Below, piece after piece: positions 18,114 to 28,200 of a stretch of DNA of 64,000 bases. Source of the DNA: an uncultured Bacteroidia bacterium (GTDB lineage Bacteria; Bacteroidota; Bacteroidia; Bacteroidales; CAJPTX01). Below the pieces are notes generated by a model. That model did no database searches, was not told the DNA's origin, and worked only from the letters and a program-made list of their open reading frames with translations. The position numbers and the translations under genes are program-made. The stretch covers positions 1-64,000 of the forward strand of contig CAMXWF010000003.1 of the NCBI GenBank assembly GCA_947252645.1, given 5' to 3'. The stretch's first letter is position 1. Every line of letters begins with the position of its first letter.

Positions 18114-21100
18114 TCAAGCGGGCAGGTGGGCGCCGTGGCAATTTTTATACTTTTTACCGCTTCCGCAGGGGCAGGGGTCGTTGCGGCCAATTTTAGCGCC
18201 CTCGCGCTTGACGGGCTGGGTGGAGCCTTCCTCGGTCTGGTTGGTGCTGTACTGGGGGGCTTGTGCGGCCTGCGCTTCGCCCCGACCGGTCTTGTAGCTA
18301 CGGCGCCTGCGGGCCACGGCCATGTCGTTGGAGGCGTTCTCCTTCACCTCGCTCCGCTGGTCGTCCAGAGGCAGGTGGGCCTTGAGCAGGACCTGGAGGA
18401 TGTTGCGATTGAGCTCGGAGATCATTTTCTCGAAGAGCTCATAGCCCTCGAACTTGTAGATGAGCAGGGGATCTTTCTGCTCGTAGGAGGCATTCTGGAC
18501 GCTTTGCTTGAGCTCGTCCATGGCCAGTAGGTGCTGCTGCCAATAATCGTCGATGGCGAGTAAGACGACGGAGCGCGCGATTCCTTTGGCAAGCTCTCGG
18601 CCATCGGTCTCGACGGCCTTTTGGAGATTGATGGGGATGTTGAGGGTGCGCTTACCGTCGGAGATGGGGACCAAGACGTTTTTAATCTGCGCCCCATGCT
18701 CATCGAGAATGCGGCGAAAAATGGGCATGGCCCGCTCGGCAATGGTGTTCATGCGCAATTGGTAGCGGGCCCAGACCATCTGCTCAAGGAGATCGTAGCG
18801 TCCATTGCCATCGGCCTTGAGGTAGTCTTGCTCGGCGATGGTAGGCTCCATGGCGAATTCGGAGAGGATGCGCTCGCGGAAGGCCTGGAAGTCATCGAGG
18901 TGTTCGAACTCATTGGCCAGCTCGTAGCACACGCCCTCGAGGAGGTCGCGGATGTCCTCATCGAGGCGCTCGCCCGAGAGGGCGTGGCGACGCCGGGTGT
19001 AGATGCGCTCGCGCTGGAGGTTCATCACGTCATCATACTCCAGCAGGCGCTTACGGATGCCGAAGTTGTTCTGCTCCACTTTGCGCTGCGCACGCTCGAT
19101 GGACTTGGAGATCCAGGGATGCTGTATGACTTCGCCCTCCTTGAGCCCCAGCCGGTCCATGATGTGCACCATGCGCTCGGAGCCAAAGAGGCGCATGAGG
19201 TTGTCTTCGAGGGAGACGAAGAACTGGGAAGAGCCGGGATCGCCCTGTCGGCCGGCGCGTCCTCGGAGCTGCCTATCAACGCGACGAGACTCGTGGCGCT
19301 CGGTGCCCACAATGGCCAAACCGCCAGCCTGGCGCACCTCCTCGGTGAGCTTGATGTCGGTGCCTCGCCCTGCCATGTTGGTGGCGATGGTGACTTGTCC
19401 CTTGCGGCCGGCCTCGGCCACTACCAAGGCCTCACGCTGGAACTGCTTTGCGTTGAGCACATTGTGTGGTATTTTGCGCATGCGGAGCATGCGGCTCAAC
19501 TGCTCGGAGATCTCCACGGAGGTGGTGCCCACCAGCACGGGGCGGCCGGCCGCCACAAGTGCCTCGATTTCCTGGATGACGGCATTGTACTTTTCGCGGA
19601 CCGTTTTGTAGACTTTGTCCTCGTGATCCACGCGGGCGATGGGGCGGTTGGTAGGGATGACAACCACATCGAGCTTGTAGATGGACCAGAACTCGCCGGC
19701 CTCGGTTTCTGCGGTACCGGTCATGCCGGCCAGCTTATGGTACATGCGGAAGTAGTTCTGGAGGGTGACGGTGGCGTAGGTCTGGGTGGCAGCCTCTACC
19801 TTGACGCCCTCCTTGGCCTCGATGGCCTGATGCAGCCCCTCCGAGTAGCGTCGGCCTTCTAGGACGCGGCCTGTCTGCTCATCGACGATTTTGACAGCAT
19901 TATCGGAGACTACATACTCCACGTCACGCTCGAACATGGTAAAGGCGCGCAGGAGCTGCTGGACGGTGTGCAGGCGCTCGGCCTTGTCGCTGTACTGGCG
20001 GAGCAGCTCCTCCTTCTGGCGGTCCTTGGTGTCATTGGGGGCATCGGCATGCTCGATGTCGGCCATGCGCTCGGCCACATTGGGCAGGATGAAGAAGTCC
20101 TTATCGTTGACCTGCTGGGAGATGAGGTCGATGCCCTTATCCGTGAGTTCCACCGAGTTGCGCTTCTCGTCAATGACGAAGTAGAGCTCATCGGTGACTA
20201 TATGCATGTCTTTGCTGTTGTTCTGCATATAGAAGTTCTCGGTCTTCAGGCGGACATTCTTGATGCCGGGCTCGCTCTCAAACTTGATGAGCGGTTTGTA
20301 TTTGGGCAAACCCTTGAAGACTCTGAGGAGCTGCATGCCGCCCTTTTCCTTCTCCTTGGCATCGTCGCTAGCGAGCAGTTTTTTAGCCTCGGTGAGGAAG
20401 CCGGTGACGAGCTTCTGCTGGGCATCCACGAGGGTGCGGACGTTGGGCAGAAAGTCCTGAAACATCTTCTGGTCGTCCTGGGAGGCGGTGGGGCCGGAGA
20501 TAATGAGGGGTGTGCGGGCGTCGTCGATGAGGACGGAGTCCACCTCGTCAACGATGGCGTAGTTGTGTTCTCGCTGGACGAGGCCGTCCATGGAGAAGGC
20601 CATGTTGTCGCGCAGGTAGTCGAAGCCAAACTCATTGTTGGTGCCAAAGGTGATGTCGGCTTGGTAGGCCTTTCGACGTTCGGGGCTGTTGGGCTCGTAG
20701 CGATCGATGCAGTCGACGCTCAGGCCGTGGAACATGTAGATGGGGCCCATCCATTCCGAGTCGCGCTTGGAGAGGTAGTCGTTGACGGTGACGATATGGA
20801 CGCCGAGGCCTGGCAGGGCGTTGAGGAAGACTGGGAGGGTAGCCACTAGGGTTTTGCCCTCACCGGTAGCCATTTCAGCGATTTTGCCCTGATGGAGTAC
20901 GGCCCCGCCCATGATTTGCACATCGTAGTGCACCATGTCCCAGGTAATGGGTGCGCCGCCGGCCATCCAGTGGTTGAAGTAGACGGCCTTGTCGCCGCGG
21001 ATTTCCAGGAAGTCTCTGCCTTGGCCTGCGAGCAAGCGATCAAAGTCTGTGGGGGTAACCTCTAGCTCTGGCTGCTCCTTGAAGCGGCGTGCGGTTTCGC

Positions 21101-21452
21101 GGATAATGGCAAAGGCCTCGGGCAAGGCCTCATTGAGGGCGGCCTCAACGTTGGTGTTGATGGCCTCTTGGTGCTCATCGATTTGCTGGAAGAGTCCTTC
21201 ACGCTCGTCCATGGAGAGAGCCTCCATGTCGAGGCGCTGCTTGAGTGCAGCCACTGCCTCCTGATCGGTAGCAATAGTGCCTTTAACCTTGGCCCTCAGT
21301 GCTTGGGCGCGCGCACGGAGAGCATCGTTGCTCAGGGCTTTCAGCTCAGGCCAGAGCGCATTGACTTGGGCTACGATGGGCTGTAGCTGCTTCCTATCCT
21401 TATCTGCTTTGCTCCCAAAGAGAGCCTTCAATATACCATTCAGACTTGCCAT
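18114..21452 (-). CDS. secA: Preprotein translocase ATPase SecA
   Basis: A 1,112-residue motor protein driving proteins through SecYEG. Seen: Walker A IAEMATGEGKTLVATLP (about residues 190-206), DEAD-like DEVDSVLIDDARTPLIISG, the preprotein-crosslinking domain, NBD2 with TNMAGRGTDIKLTEEV and RQLRGRAGRQGDPGSSQFF, helical scaffold/wing regions, and a C-terminal zinc-binding tail CPCGSGKKYKNCHG. It is longer than the roughly 900 residues of E. coli SecA; the extra length is in insertions within the preprotein-binding region, as is usual in Bacteroidetes. No clear promoter was seen in the 200-base upstream gap. Confidence 0.97.
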   Translation of the reverse strand: MASLNGILKALFGSKADKDRKQLQPIVAQVNALWPELKALSNDALRARAQALRAKVKGTIATDQEAVAALKQRLDMEALSMDEREGLFQQIDEHQEAINTNVEAALNEALPEAFAIIRETARRFKEQPELEVTPTDFDRLLAGQGRDFLEIRGDKAVYFNHWMAGGAPITWDMVHYDVQIMGGAVLHQGKIAEMATGEGKTLVATLPVFLNALPGLGVHIVTVNDYLSKRDSEWMGPIYMFHGLSVDCIDRYEPNSPERRKAYQADITFGTNNEFGFDYLRDNMAFSMDGLVQREHNYAIVDEVDSVLIDDARTPLIISGPTASQDDQKMFQDFLPNVRTLVDAQQKLVTGFLTEAKKLLASDDAKEKEKGGMQLLRVFKGLPKYKPLIKFESEPGIKNVRLKTENFYMQNNSKDMHIVTDELYFVIDEKRNSVELTDKGIDLISQQVNDKDFFILPNVAERMADIEHADAPNDTKDRQKEELLRQYSDKAERLHTVQQLLRAFTMFERDVEYVVSDNAVKIVDEQTGRVLEGRRYSEGLHQAIEAKEGVKVEAATQTYATVTLQNYFRMYHKLAGMTGTAETEAGEFWSIYKLDVVVIPTNRPIARVDHEDKVYKTVREKYNAVIQEIEALVAAGRPVLVGTTSVEISEQLSRMLRMRKIPHNVLNAKQFQREALVVAEAGRKGQVTIATNMAGRGTDIKLTEEVRQAGGLAIVGTERHESRRVDRQLRGRAGRQGDPGSSQFFVSLEDNLMRLFGSERMVHIMDRLGLKEGEVIQHPWISKSIERAQRKVEQNNFGIRKRLLEYDDVMNLQRERIYTRRRHALSGERLDEDIRDLLEGVCYELANEFEHLDDFQAFRERILSEFAMEPTIAEQDYLKADGNGRYDLLEQMVWARYQLRMNTIAERAMPIFRRILDEHGAQIKNVLVPISDGKRTLNIPINLQKAVETDGRELAKGIARSVVLLAIDDYWQQHLLAMDELKQSVQNASYEQKDPLLIYKFEGYELFEKMISELNRNILQVLLKAHLPLDDQRSEVKENASNDMAVARRRRSYKTGRGEAQAAQAPQYSTNQTEEGSTQPVKREGAKIGRNDPCPCGSGKKYKNCHGAHLPA

Positions 21453-21652
21453 CTATCTTTTCTACAAAAAGGCCATAGGCCATAATGAATCATGATACGG
21501 AGTCAGTGCTCCCCTTGCGATTCGCCGACGGCACGCAACAAGACGGGATTTCACGCCTAGTAGAGAAGCACTGAGGAAACCTGTCCCGAGCTGGCAACAA
21601 GCGTAAGGGGCAAAAGGGCAACTGGGAGCCAGGCACAGCCAAGCATGGCTGG

Positions 21653-23737
21653 CTACTTCTTGAGCCAGCGATCGAGCCAGTTGAAGAATTCATGCTGCCA
21701 CACCAGAGAGTTCTGGGGTTTGGAGACAAAGTGGGTCTCATCGGGGAAGACCAGCAGACGCGAGGGCACGCCGCGCAGCTGCGCAGCATTGAAGGCCTGA
21801 AGCCCCTCGGTATAGGGGATGCGGAAATCATGCTCGCCTACGATGATAAGGATGGGAGTATCCCACTTATCCACATTCTTATGGGGGCTATTGGCGTAGG
21901 AACGCATGGCCACGGGGTTGCTCTTGTCCCAGTAGGGGCCCCCGAAGTCAAAGTTAGGGAACCAGGTTTCCTCGGTAGCCGCGTAGAAGCTCTCGAAGTT
22001 GAACATGCCATTATGGGCGATAAAGGCCTTGAATCGGTGGTTATGGACACCAGCTAGGTAGTAGACGGAATACCCTCCATAGCTGGCGCCAACGCATCCG
22101 AGACGGCTGGCATCGACCCAAGGTTCCTTGGCCAGAGTGTCAATAGCCACCAAGTAATCTTGGATGTTCTGACCGCTGTAGTCGCCCGAGATCTGCCTAT
22201 TCCAGGCCTGGCCAAAGGAGGGTAGACCGTGGCGATTGGGGCAAACAACCACGTAGCCCTGCGAGGCCATGAGCTGCATGTTCCAGCGATAGCTAAAGAA
22301 CTGGCTGACGGTGCTCTGCGGCCCTCCCTCGCAATAGAGGATGGCGGGATACTGCTTGGTGCTATCGAAATTGGGGGGAAGAACCACCCAGGTGAGCATT
22401 TGGCTGCCATCGGTGGTCTGAATGTAGCGCGGGCGCACCTGGCTCCAGTCAATGGCCTTGTAGATGTCATCGTTGATGGTGGTGAGCTGCTTCCAGTCGT
22501 TCTTATCGACGCAATAGAGTTCGGCTGGCCTATTCATCTGGGTGCGGTTGATGAGCCACCCCTGGGGCAAGGGCGCCACCCAATTGACGTTGAACTGGCC
22601 CTCGGTCTGCTGGGTTAGAGCTCCTGTGACGGCATCCACGGTAAAGAGCTGCACAGTGCCCTTGACCCCACTAATCATCCAGAGCGACTTGCCATCGGGC
22701 ATCCAGCCGAAGGACTCAGCATTACCGTCGTAGGCTTCTGTGAGGGCCAACACCTCGCCTGTTTCCAGATCACGGCGCATCAGCAGTGCCCGGTCAGACT
22801 CGTAGCCGGCGGTGCGCATGCGTTGCCACGCCAAGTACTTACCATCGGGCGATAGCCTAGGGTAGCGATCGTAGCCGGGATTGTCATCAGTGAGGGACTC
22901 GGTCTGGCCGCGCTGGAGGTCGTAACGATAGATGTTGGCGTTGGTTGTCACGGCATACTGACGGCCCTGGAGCTTCTTGCAGGTGTAGTAGATGGCAGAG
23001 CCATCGGGCGCCCAGGAGACCTCCGAAGGGTCGAAATAGGGGGCCAGGGGCGCATCCCAGGGCTCACCAGGCATGAGATCCTTGCCCTCCTTGAGTACGC
23101 CCTGGGAAACATCGGTGAGGAACAGGTGGAGGTAGCACCCATCGTCCCAGTAATTCCAATGACGGTACATCAGGCTATCGATGACCCGCACATTGGCGGA
23201 TTTCAGGGCTGGGTATGGCTTGCTTACAACGGTGTCGCGGCGCGCATAGAGCAGCTTATCGCCTTGGGGTGAGAACCAGTAGCACTCCACAGGAGTCTGA
23301 AAGCTTCCCACCTCCTGCTGACTAGACCCATCGGGCAAAGCATAAAACAACTTGCCATTGTGCAAGTACGCAATTTTCTTGGTGCCTGGCACCCAGGCGG
23401 GCGAGGTGGCATCGCGAACCAACTGCTTGGCGGGGCCACCAGCAATGGACTGGAGATAGATATCTGTCTGGCCCTTATTGAGCTGCATACTGAAGTAGGT
23501 GACCTCATAGAGCACTTCCGTAGCATCGGGCGAGAGGGCAACCTGCCCCAGTCGGCCTAGCTTCCAGAGTACCTCAGGGGTCAACTGGCGAGCTACACGC
23601 TCCTCAGCAGTGAGCGTATCTCGCTGGAAAACTGCGCCGTTTGCCGTTTTCTCCGAGGAACTATCGCTGCACCCAGGCAGCACTCCTAACACCAACATAC
23701 TCAGCAGCCCAACCAGAAAAGTGATATTCCTGCACAT
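21653..23737 (-). CDS. Exported S9 family peptidase, dipeptidyl-peptidase-5-like
   Basis: A 694-residue serine peptidase with a signal sequence ending in LPGC, a likely lipobox, so probably membrane-anchored. The N-terminal half is a beta-propeller with TolB/WD40-like strands (ALSPDATEVLYEV, RLSPDGKYLAWQR). The C-terminal alpha/beta-hydrolase carries the triad: Ser in VGASYGGYSVYYLAG (about 552), Asp in GEHDFRIPYTEG (about 637), His in FPDETHFV (about 667). The opening LTPEVLWKLGRLGQVALSPD resembles P. gingivalis DPP5, which releases dipeptides for uptake. ATG 23737 is chosen over upstream starts because of the AAGGGG SD and the signal peptide. Own promoter at 23780. Confidence 0.9.
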   Translation of the reverse strand: MCRNITFLVGLLSMLVLGVLPGCSDSSSEKTANGAVFQRDTLTAEERVARQLTPEVLWKLGRLGQVALSPDATEVLYEVTYFSMQLNKGQTDIYLQSIAGGPAKQLVRDATSPAWVPGTKKIAYLHNGKLFYALPDGSSQQEVGSFQTPVECYWFSPQGDKLLYARRDTVVSKPYPALKSANVRVIDSLMYRHWNYWDDGCYLHLFLTDVSQGVLKEGKDLMPGEPWDAPLAPYFDPSEVSWAPDGSAIYYTCKKLQGRQYAVTTNANIYRYDLQRGQTESLTDDNPGYDRYPRLSPDGKYLAWQRMRTAGYESDRALLMRRDLETGEVLALTEAYDGNAESFGWMPDGKSLWMISGVKGTVQLFTVDAVTGALTQQTEGQFNVNWVAPLPQGWLINRTQMNRPAELYCVDKNDWKQLTTINDDIYKAIDWSQVRPRYIQTTDGSQMLTWVVLPPNFDSTKQYPAILYCEGGPQSTVSQFFSYRWNMQLMASQGYVVVCPNRHGLPSFGQAWNRQISGDYSGQNIQDYLVAIDTLAKEPWVDASRLGCVGASYGGYSVYYLAGVHNHRFKAFIAHNGMFNFESFYAATEETWFPNFDFGGPYWDKSNPVAMRSYANSPHKNVDKWDTPILIIVGEHDFRIPYTEGLQAFNAAQLRGVPSRLLVFPDETHFVSKPQNSLVWQHEFFNWLDRWLKK

Positions 23738-23779
23738 AGCAAATCCCCTTCTACTACCCCACGCCCCACCCCACAGATA

Positions 23780-23787
23780 CAAAGGTA
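23780..23787 (-). promoter_or_regulatory. Candidate -7 box (TACCTTTG) for the S9 peptidase
   Basis: The minus strand reads TACCTTTG. The predicted start lies about 36 bases before the ATG at 23737. No clear -33 element was seen. Confidence 0.55.
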
Positions 23788-23870
23788 GCAATAATGGCTC
23801 TATCTGACGAGGGAGGGACGAGGCGCAAGATCCTCTTTGACTCTCCGGGCGTGCGGAACACGAAGATTAA

Positions 23871-24575
23871 CTAGTACCGCCGCCAGCCCCCCCGCGAACG
23901 GTGCGGGGTGAGTATAATGGCCGCAATCATGGCGCTACGGGCATCTACAGCTGCATGGCGGCTATGGAGGCTTTGTACAGCAGGGCTCAGCGTCACGTCC
24001 TCGGACGTACGTCCAAGGGTGCCGCATAGCTGCTGATCGTCTAGCACATCGGGGAGCGAGCTGGTGGCTGTAGCATGCTGTGGCATGGGCGCCACGAAGG
24101 AGGGAACAGCTGTGGGCTGGGGGTCAGAGGGCAACGTGGATGATGACAGCGGGGCTCTGTTAATCGAATGGAAATCTGTCAGCCCCTCATCGACGGGAAG
24201 CTCCATGGGGGCATCCACCTCCTGCGCTACCGGCTGTAACAAGTCTGACTCGGGCTGGCTATCGGGCACGTCGACGACATCCTCCCTGGGCTGACGGGCA
24301 TCATGACGCGGAGCCACCCCCTCCTGGAGCTGTCTAATTTTTGCCAAGACCTCCTGCATACTAGCCAAGGGATCAGCAGGACTGGACTCATGCCCAGTGG
24401 TTGTAGCGTCAGGGGTTGCTGGATTATTAGTCTTGGCAGCACGCTTAGCTTTTTTCTTATTCTTCTCAAGTACCGACCCGACCAGCCAAGTAACCACCAG
24501 AATAGCTAAGTAGCCCCAATCCGAAAAGTCCATCAGGTTATTCACTTGTTGCTCCTTATCAGTGGTCAAAGACAT
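23871..24575 (-). CDS. Single-pass membrane protein, function unknown
   Basis: A 234-residue protein with one N-terminal membrane helix (YLAILVVTWLVGSVLEKN), a basic KKKAKRAAK stretch that predicts a cytoplasmic body, then a long low-complexity segment rich in Pro, Thr, Ser and Asp. It ends in ARSAMIAAIILTPHRSRGG, reminiscent of the 'R-A-I-IYSEIL' tail found on many Bacteroidetes membrane proteins of unknown role. The ATG overlaps the upstream TGA by one base (TGATG), so it is translationally coupled to the preceding small gene. No domain recognised. Confidence 0.7.
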   Translation of the reverse strand: MSLTTDKEQQVNNLMDFSDWGYLAILVVTWLVGSVLEKNKKKAKRAAKTNNPATPDATTTGHESSPADPLASMQEVLAKIRQLQEGVAPRHDARQPREDVVDVPDSQPESDLLQPVAQEVDAPMELPVDEGLTDFHSINRAPLSSSTLPSDPQPTAVPSFVAPMPQHATATSSLPDVLDDQQLCGTLGRTSEDVTLSPAVQSLHSRHAAVDARSAMIAAIILTPHRSRGGWRRY

Positions 24576-24874
24576 CAGTCGGCCGCAGGGGAACTAGCCG
24601 CACTGCCGGACTTAGCCTTGAGCTCGTCAATCTTTCTTTTCTGGTAGTCGGCCTTCAGCCGCAAGAGCTTGGCAAAATCGGCCTCTGTCTCCTCACGCAA
24701 CTTATCGGTTTCTTTGACCAGGGCCTTGAAGCGATCTTGCTCCTTCTGCTGGGGCGTACGCGGATCCCTGTGGGTCCTTTTATACCAAATAATGCCCACC
24801 ACGACCCAGAGACCGAAAGCAACCAATACGGGCAACCACCAAGAGTAGCCTGCAAGTTGAACTGTGTTGACCAT
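24575..24874 (-). CDS. Small membrane protein with coiled-coil tail
   Basis: A 99-residue protein: one membrane helix (WLPVLVAFGLWVVVGIIWYK), then a charged helical tail (about residues 40-90, rich in Lys/Glu/Arg with heptad-like Leu) typical of a short coiled coil. The ATG at 24874 is preferred over a GTG six bases upstream. It is the first gene of a two-gene unit with the 234-residue membrane protein. A TACCTTTG box lies 48 bases upstream. No family assigned; the pair may form a membrane-tethered complex (inference). Confidence 0.7.
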   Translation of the reverse strand: MVNTVQLAGYSWWLPVLVAFGLWVVVGIIWYKRTHRDPRTPQQKEQDRFKALVKETDKLREETEADFAKLLRLKADYQKRKIDELKAKSGSAASSPAAD

Positions 24875-24921
24875 AACCACCGTGCGTCATGAGGCCGTAG
24901 ATCGCCCCCATCGCGTAGCAA

Positions 24922-24929
24922 CAAAGGTA
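24922..24929 (-). promoter_or_regulatory. Candidate -7 box (TACCTTTG) for the small membrane gene pair
   Basis: The minus strand reads TACCTTTG, giving a predicted 5' UTR of about 40 bases. No good -33 element. Confidence 0.5.
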
Positions 24930-24946
24930 AGAAGATCAGATGGAAA

Positions 24947-24978
24947 TAAAAAGAGGGCGCTGGCTAGCCAGCGCCCTC
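24947..24978 (-). terminator. Terminator of the giant repeat-protein gene
   Basis: GAGGGCGCTGGCT/AGCCAGCGCCCTC (24953-24978) is a perfect 26-base palindrome. Read on the minus strand it is followed by a T-rich tail (TTTTTATTT). It lies 24 bases after the stop at 25003 and between that gene and the upstream box of the next one. Confidence 0.9.
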
Positions 24979-25002
24979 AAGGTATATGGGCTATCTATAG
25001 AC

Positions 25003-25242
25003 CTACCTTGCCACCACGAAGGGCAACAAACGCTTAGTGCCTTTGCTCTCCGCCTGGAGTACGTAGGTGCCCTCAGGGAACGTCTCTACAGGTATAAGGA
25101 TCTCATCCTGTCCACTCGGCTGCAAACGTAGCAGCTCCTCACCGAGAACCGTATACACCACAAGCTGCTCGACCTCATTGACGTGGCGCACGGTAAGCTT
25201 ATTGGCCACTGGGTTAGGATAGAGAGAAACCTCCGCAAGCAC
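25003..25242 (-). other. T9SS type A C-terminal sorting domain of the giant protein
   Basis: The last ~79 residues contain VSLYPNPVANKLTVRH, VVYTVLGEELLRL, IPVETFPEGTYVLQAE and a short Lys/Arg-containing end (KRLLPFVVAR). This is the beta-sandwich 'Por secretion tail' recognised by the type IX secretion system, after which the domain is normally removed and the protein attached to A-LPS or released (family knowledge). Confidence 0.92.
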
Positions 25243-28200
25243 AGCCGGCTCTACTGGATTCCCAGTATTATTCCCCGTTGGAGCGAGTTTAACAGATATA
25301 ACATGTTTGTTTTCATCCATGGATACCAGTTCGTGGTAGTCGACGTAGCCTGGGGCAGAAACTATCAGAGTATACTTGCCCTCCGTAACCTCGATGTCGA
25401 CCCCTTTGGTGGGATTATAGTCCTTCCACTCCTTCTTGAGGTTGCACTTTCTGTTTGCAAGGGTCACTGTGGCCCCATTTACCACCTTGCCAGTCCCACT
25501 TTCTCTGATATCGAATCGCGGCTTGAATCGTGGGGCAGATCCAAAAGTAACATCCACTACCACATCGTTATTCAGAACCGACTCCGTCAGCTCTACGGAA
25601 GCACCATAGATTGACTGTTGTTCGCCGTTGACGAGCAACTCCGAGCAGACATCGTTACAGTTATCAATGGGTGCTGGCTTCAACTCCAGTTTCATTCCAC
25701 GCATGCCCGAAAGTTCTTGGTAAGCTTCGATCGGTATGCCACTGCCTGCGCCACTCGTAAGGTTGACCGCAATCGTGCCAGGCTTCCCACGCATCCGCAG
25801 TACCAACAGCGATCTCGAGGTGGACGAGACGAAGTAGCCTTTCAGCAACACATCGCCCTCTCCTTCCTTAACATCGTAAAGCGGCTCAACGGGATCAACC
25901 ACACTATCGTTGACACTCAAGGTGACCAAACGTATCTGATCGTTCGCTGGCTTAGAGAATGTAAGCTTATCTTTGGCTTTTACCACGTGAGGCAACAAGG
26001 CCATGGTGCCATTGACCGCAACCAAGATTTCACCAGGCACTGGACCAATGTTCCTATAGACAACGTAGCGCGTATCATCACCAGTGAAGGTGGCTTGAAT
26101 AGTCACATTCTCCTTACCAACAGTAACTTCGTTGGCATTGTAAGCTGCCCCAAGCACCTGGAGCAAAGCGCGGGTATTCGGTGTCTCAGGAGTTGCTGTT
26201 ACAGACAAGACCTGGTCAGGCTTAATCAAATCCCCAGACTTGAGGGCCTTCCCTTCACGTGTAACCGACAGCTTACCCTTGCCCGACGTGGAGTAGGAAA
26301 GCACGTAGTCACCTTTGCTTATTGTAGGATCATCGAAGATGGCCTCGATACGTACATCCTCTCCCTCGAGCACGGTGTGCTCATAGCCTTGCACGTAGGG
26401 CTTACCATTGATGAACAACTGGACTAGCTTCGAGGATTGATCCGCTACAGGCTCAAAGGTCAGGAGATCACCAGGCTGCACCACCCCTGGAACTTGGACT
26501 GGGGTGTGCTGGATGAGGCCAGTGGGATCCTTCGTCTCCCTTGACACGTTGACCACCCCATGGCCTGTTCCCGCATAGGTAACGTAGATATTGCTCTCGT
26601 TCTCTAGCCCGAACACCGCGCTCAAGCGGATCACTTGGGTATTAGTAGGAACCTTAAACGAGCTACTATCCGTATAGTCCCGACCATCTACGGTCACCAG
26701 CTTCTTCAGGTAGGTAGACGCTGGCGTGGCTGTAAAGTCATAGGTAGCGCCGTGGTTCAGATCGCCATGATTGGCAACCACGCTACCGGCCTTGTCCTTG
26801 ACCTCCACATCGCCCTTGCCAACCTTGCTAACCCAGAGGATAGCCTTGTCTGTATGCGTGCGTTCGAGGGCAAAGAAGCCAGTTACTAGGACATCGCCGC
26901 CACTCGCTGGCACCTGGTAGGTCACCTTATCCGGATAGTCCGTCCCATCTATCTGCATCCCCACGGTGAAGCTGCCAAAGGCTGGACGTGCCTCGAAGCT
27001 GTATACTTCAGCTCCCTGGATAAGACGCGGGGTCTGCACGCACTTGCCATCGGCATTTCTAGTGACCACCTCGCCATCGCCATCCGTCTCGGATGACTTG
27101 GAGACCAGCAACCAACGCGAAGCAGGAGAATCAAACACCACCACCACCTGCACATCGCCCATGCCCTGGGTATACTCAAAGGTGTACGTGTTGTTGCTCG
27201 CAGGAGTGATTTTATCTTTATACTCCACACCGTTGATGACGAAAGACTTAAGCGCTGTGGGAGTCGTCCAGCGGAGCGTGAATACGTAGTTACCTTCTTC
27301 CTTCAGCTCTATAGGCCTATCTGTAAGATTATTACCGTCCTTTGTAACGTCAAGTGTACCCTCGCCAACCTGGCTAATGGTCATGTAGGCCTTGTCATTT
27401 GGCGCAAAAATGGCATCCACTGACACACTCTCCTTGCCCACATGCCACTCATTGTCCACGCGGAATGGCAAGTCATTCACATTCATCTGCAGAAGCCTAC
27501 GGCCATCGGCTGGTCTCGCCTGGAAGGTAAGCGCATCACCCTCCTGGAGTCGGCTCGGCACAGGCAACGCCACCGCGGACCCATTACGGTAAACAGAGAG
27601 CAGATCTCTAAACTTGCCGCTATTCGGATAGTTCACCGTCAACCAGTATTGCTTCTCATTGCTGAAGGAGGCAAACACTGTCACCACCTCGTCCTGCTCC
27701 CTGACGGTGTAGCTCTTACCCGGCTTGAAACGAGCCCCGTTGACAGTCAGGACCCGCAAGTCAGCTGGATCCACATTGACCGTCAACTCTTGCCCCACCT
27801 CTAGCTTAGAACCGCTCTTTAGCGTTGTACCTGCTAGCTGCACGGTGATCCTATCAACCTGGTCAGTCGGTTGAGAAGAGATAATCAATGTGTGCTGTTG
27901 GCCTGCGGGCACGAAAACAGGCTTCACCACCACGTTCTCACGCTCCACCTGGTATCCCAGCTTGTAGTCGACCAAGGGCAAATCATTGACGAGAAGGGCT
28001 GCTAGCTTGTAGCCGGCGTTAGGCTTAACCCTAAATTCCAGCTTATCGCCCTCGACCAGCACGTCATTGCCCTCCGGCATGAGGTTGCCCTCTACGAAGA
28101 CACTAACTGTCCCATGCTCGCTTGATTCTATCGAGAGGGCATACATCTTCAGCTCTGTCTCCTTCCCAAACTTGAAGAGCAGATCCTCGTTCTTTGTCAG

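Noticed and set aside
18621..20849. Long plus-strand open frames across secA
   Set aside because: They are antisense shadows of a secA frame with complete family motifs.
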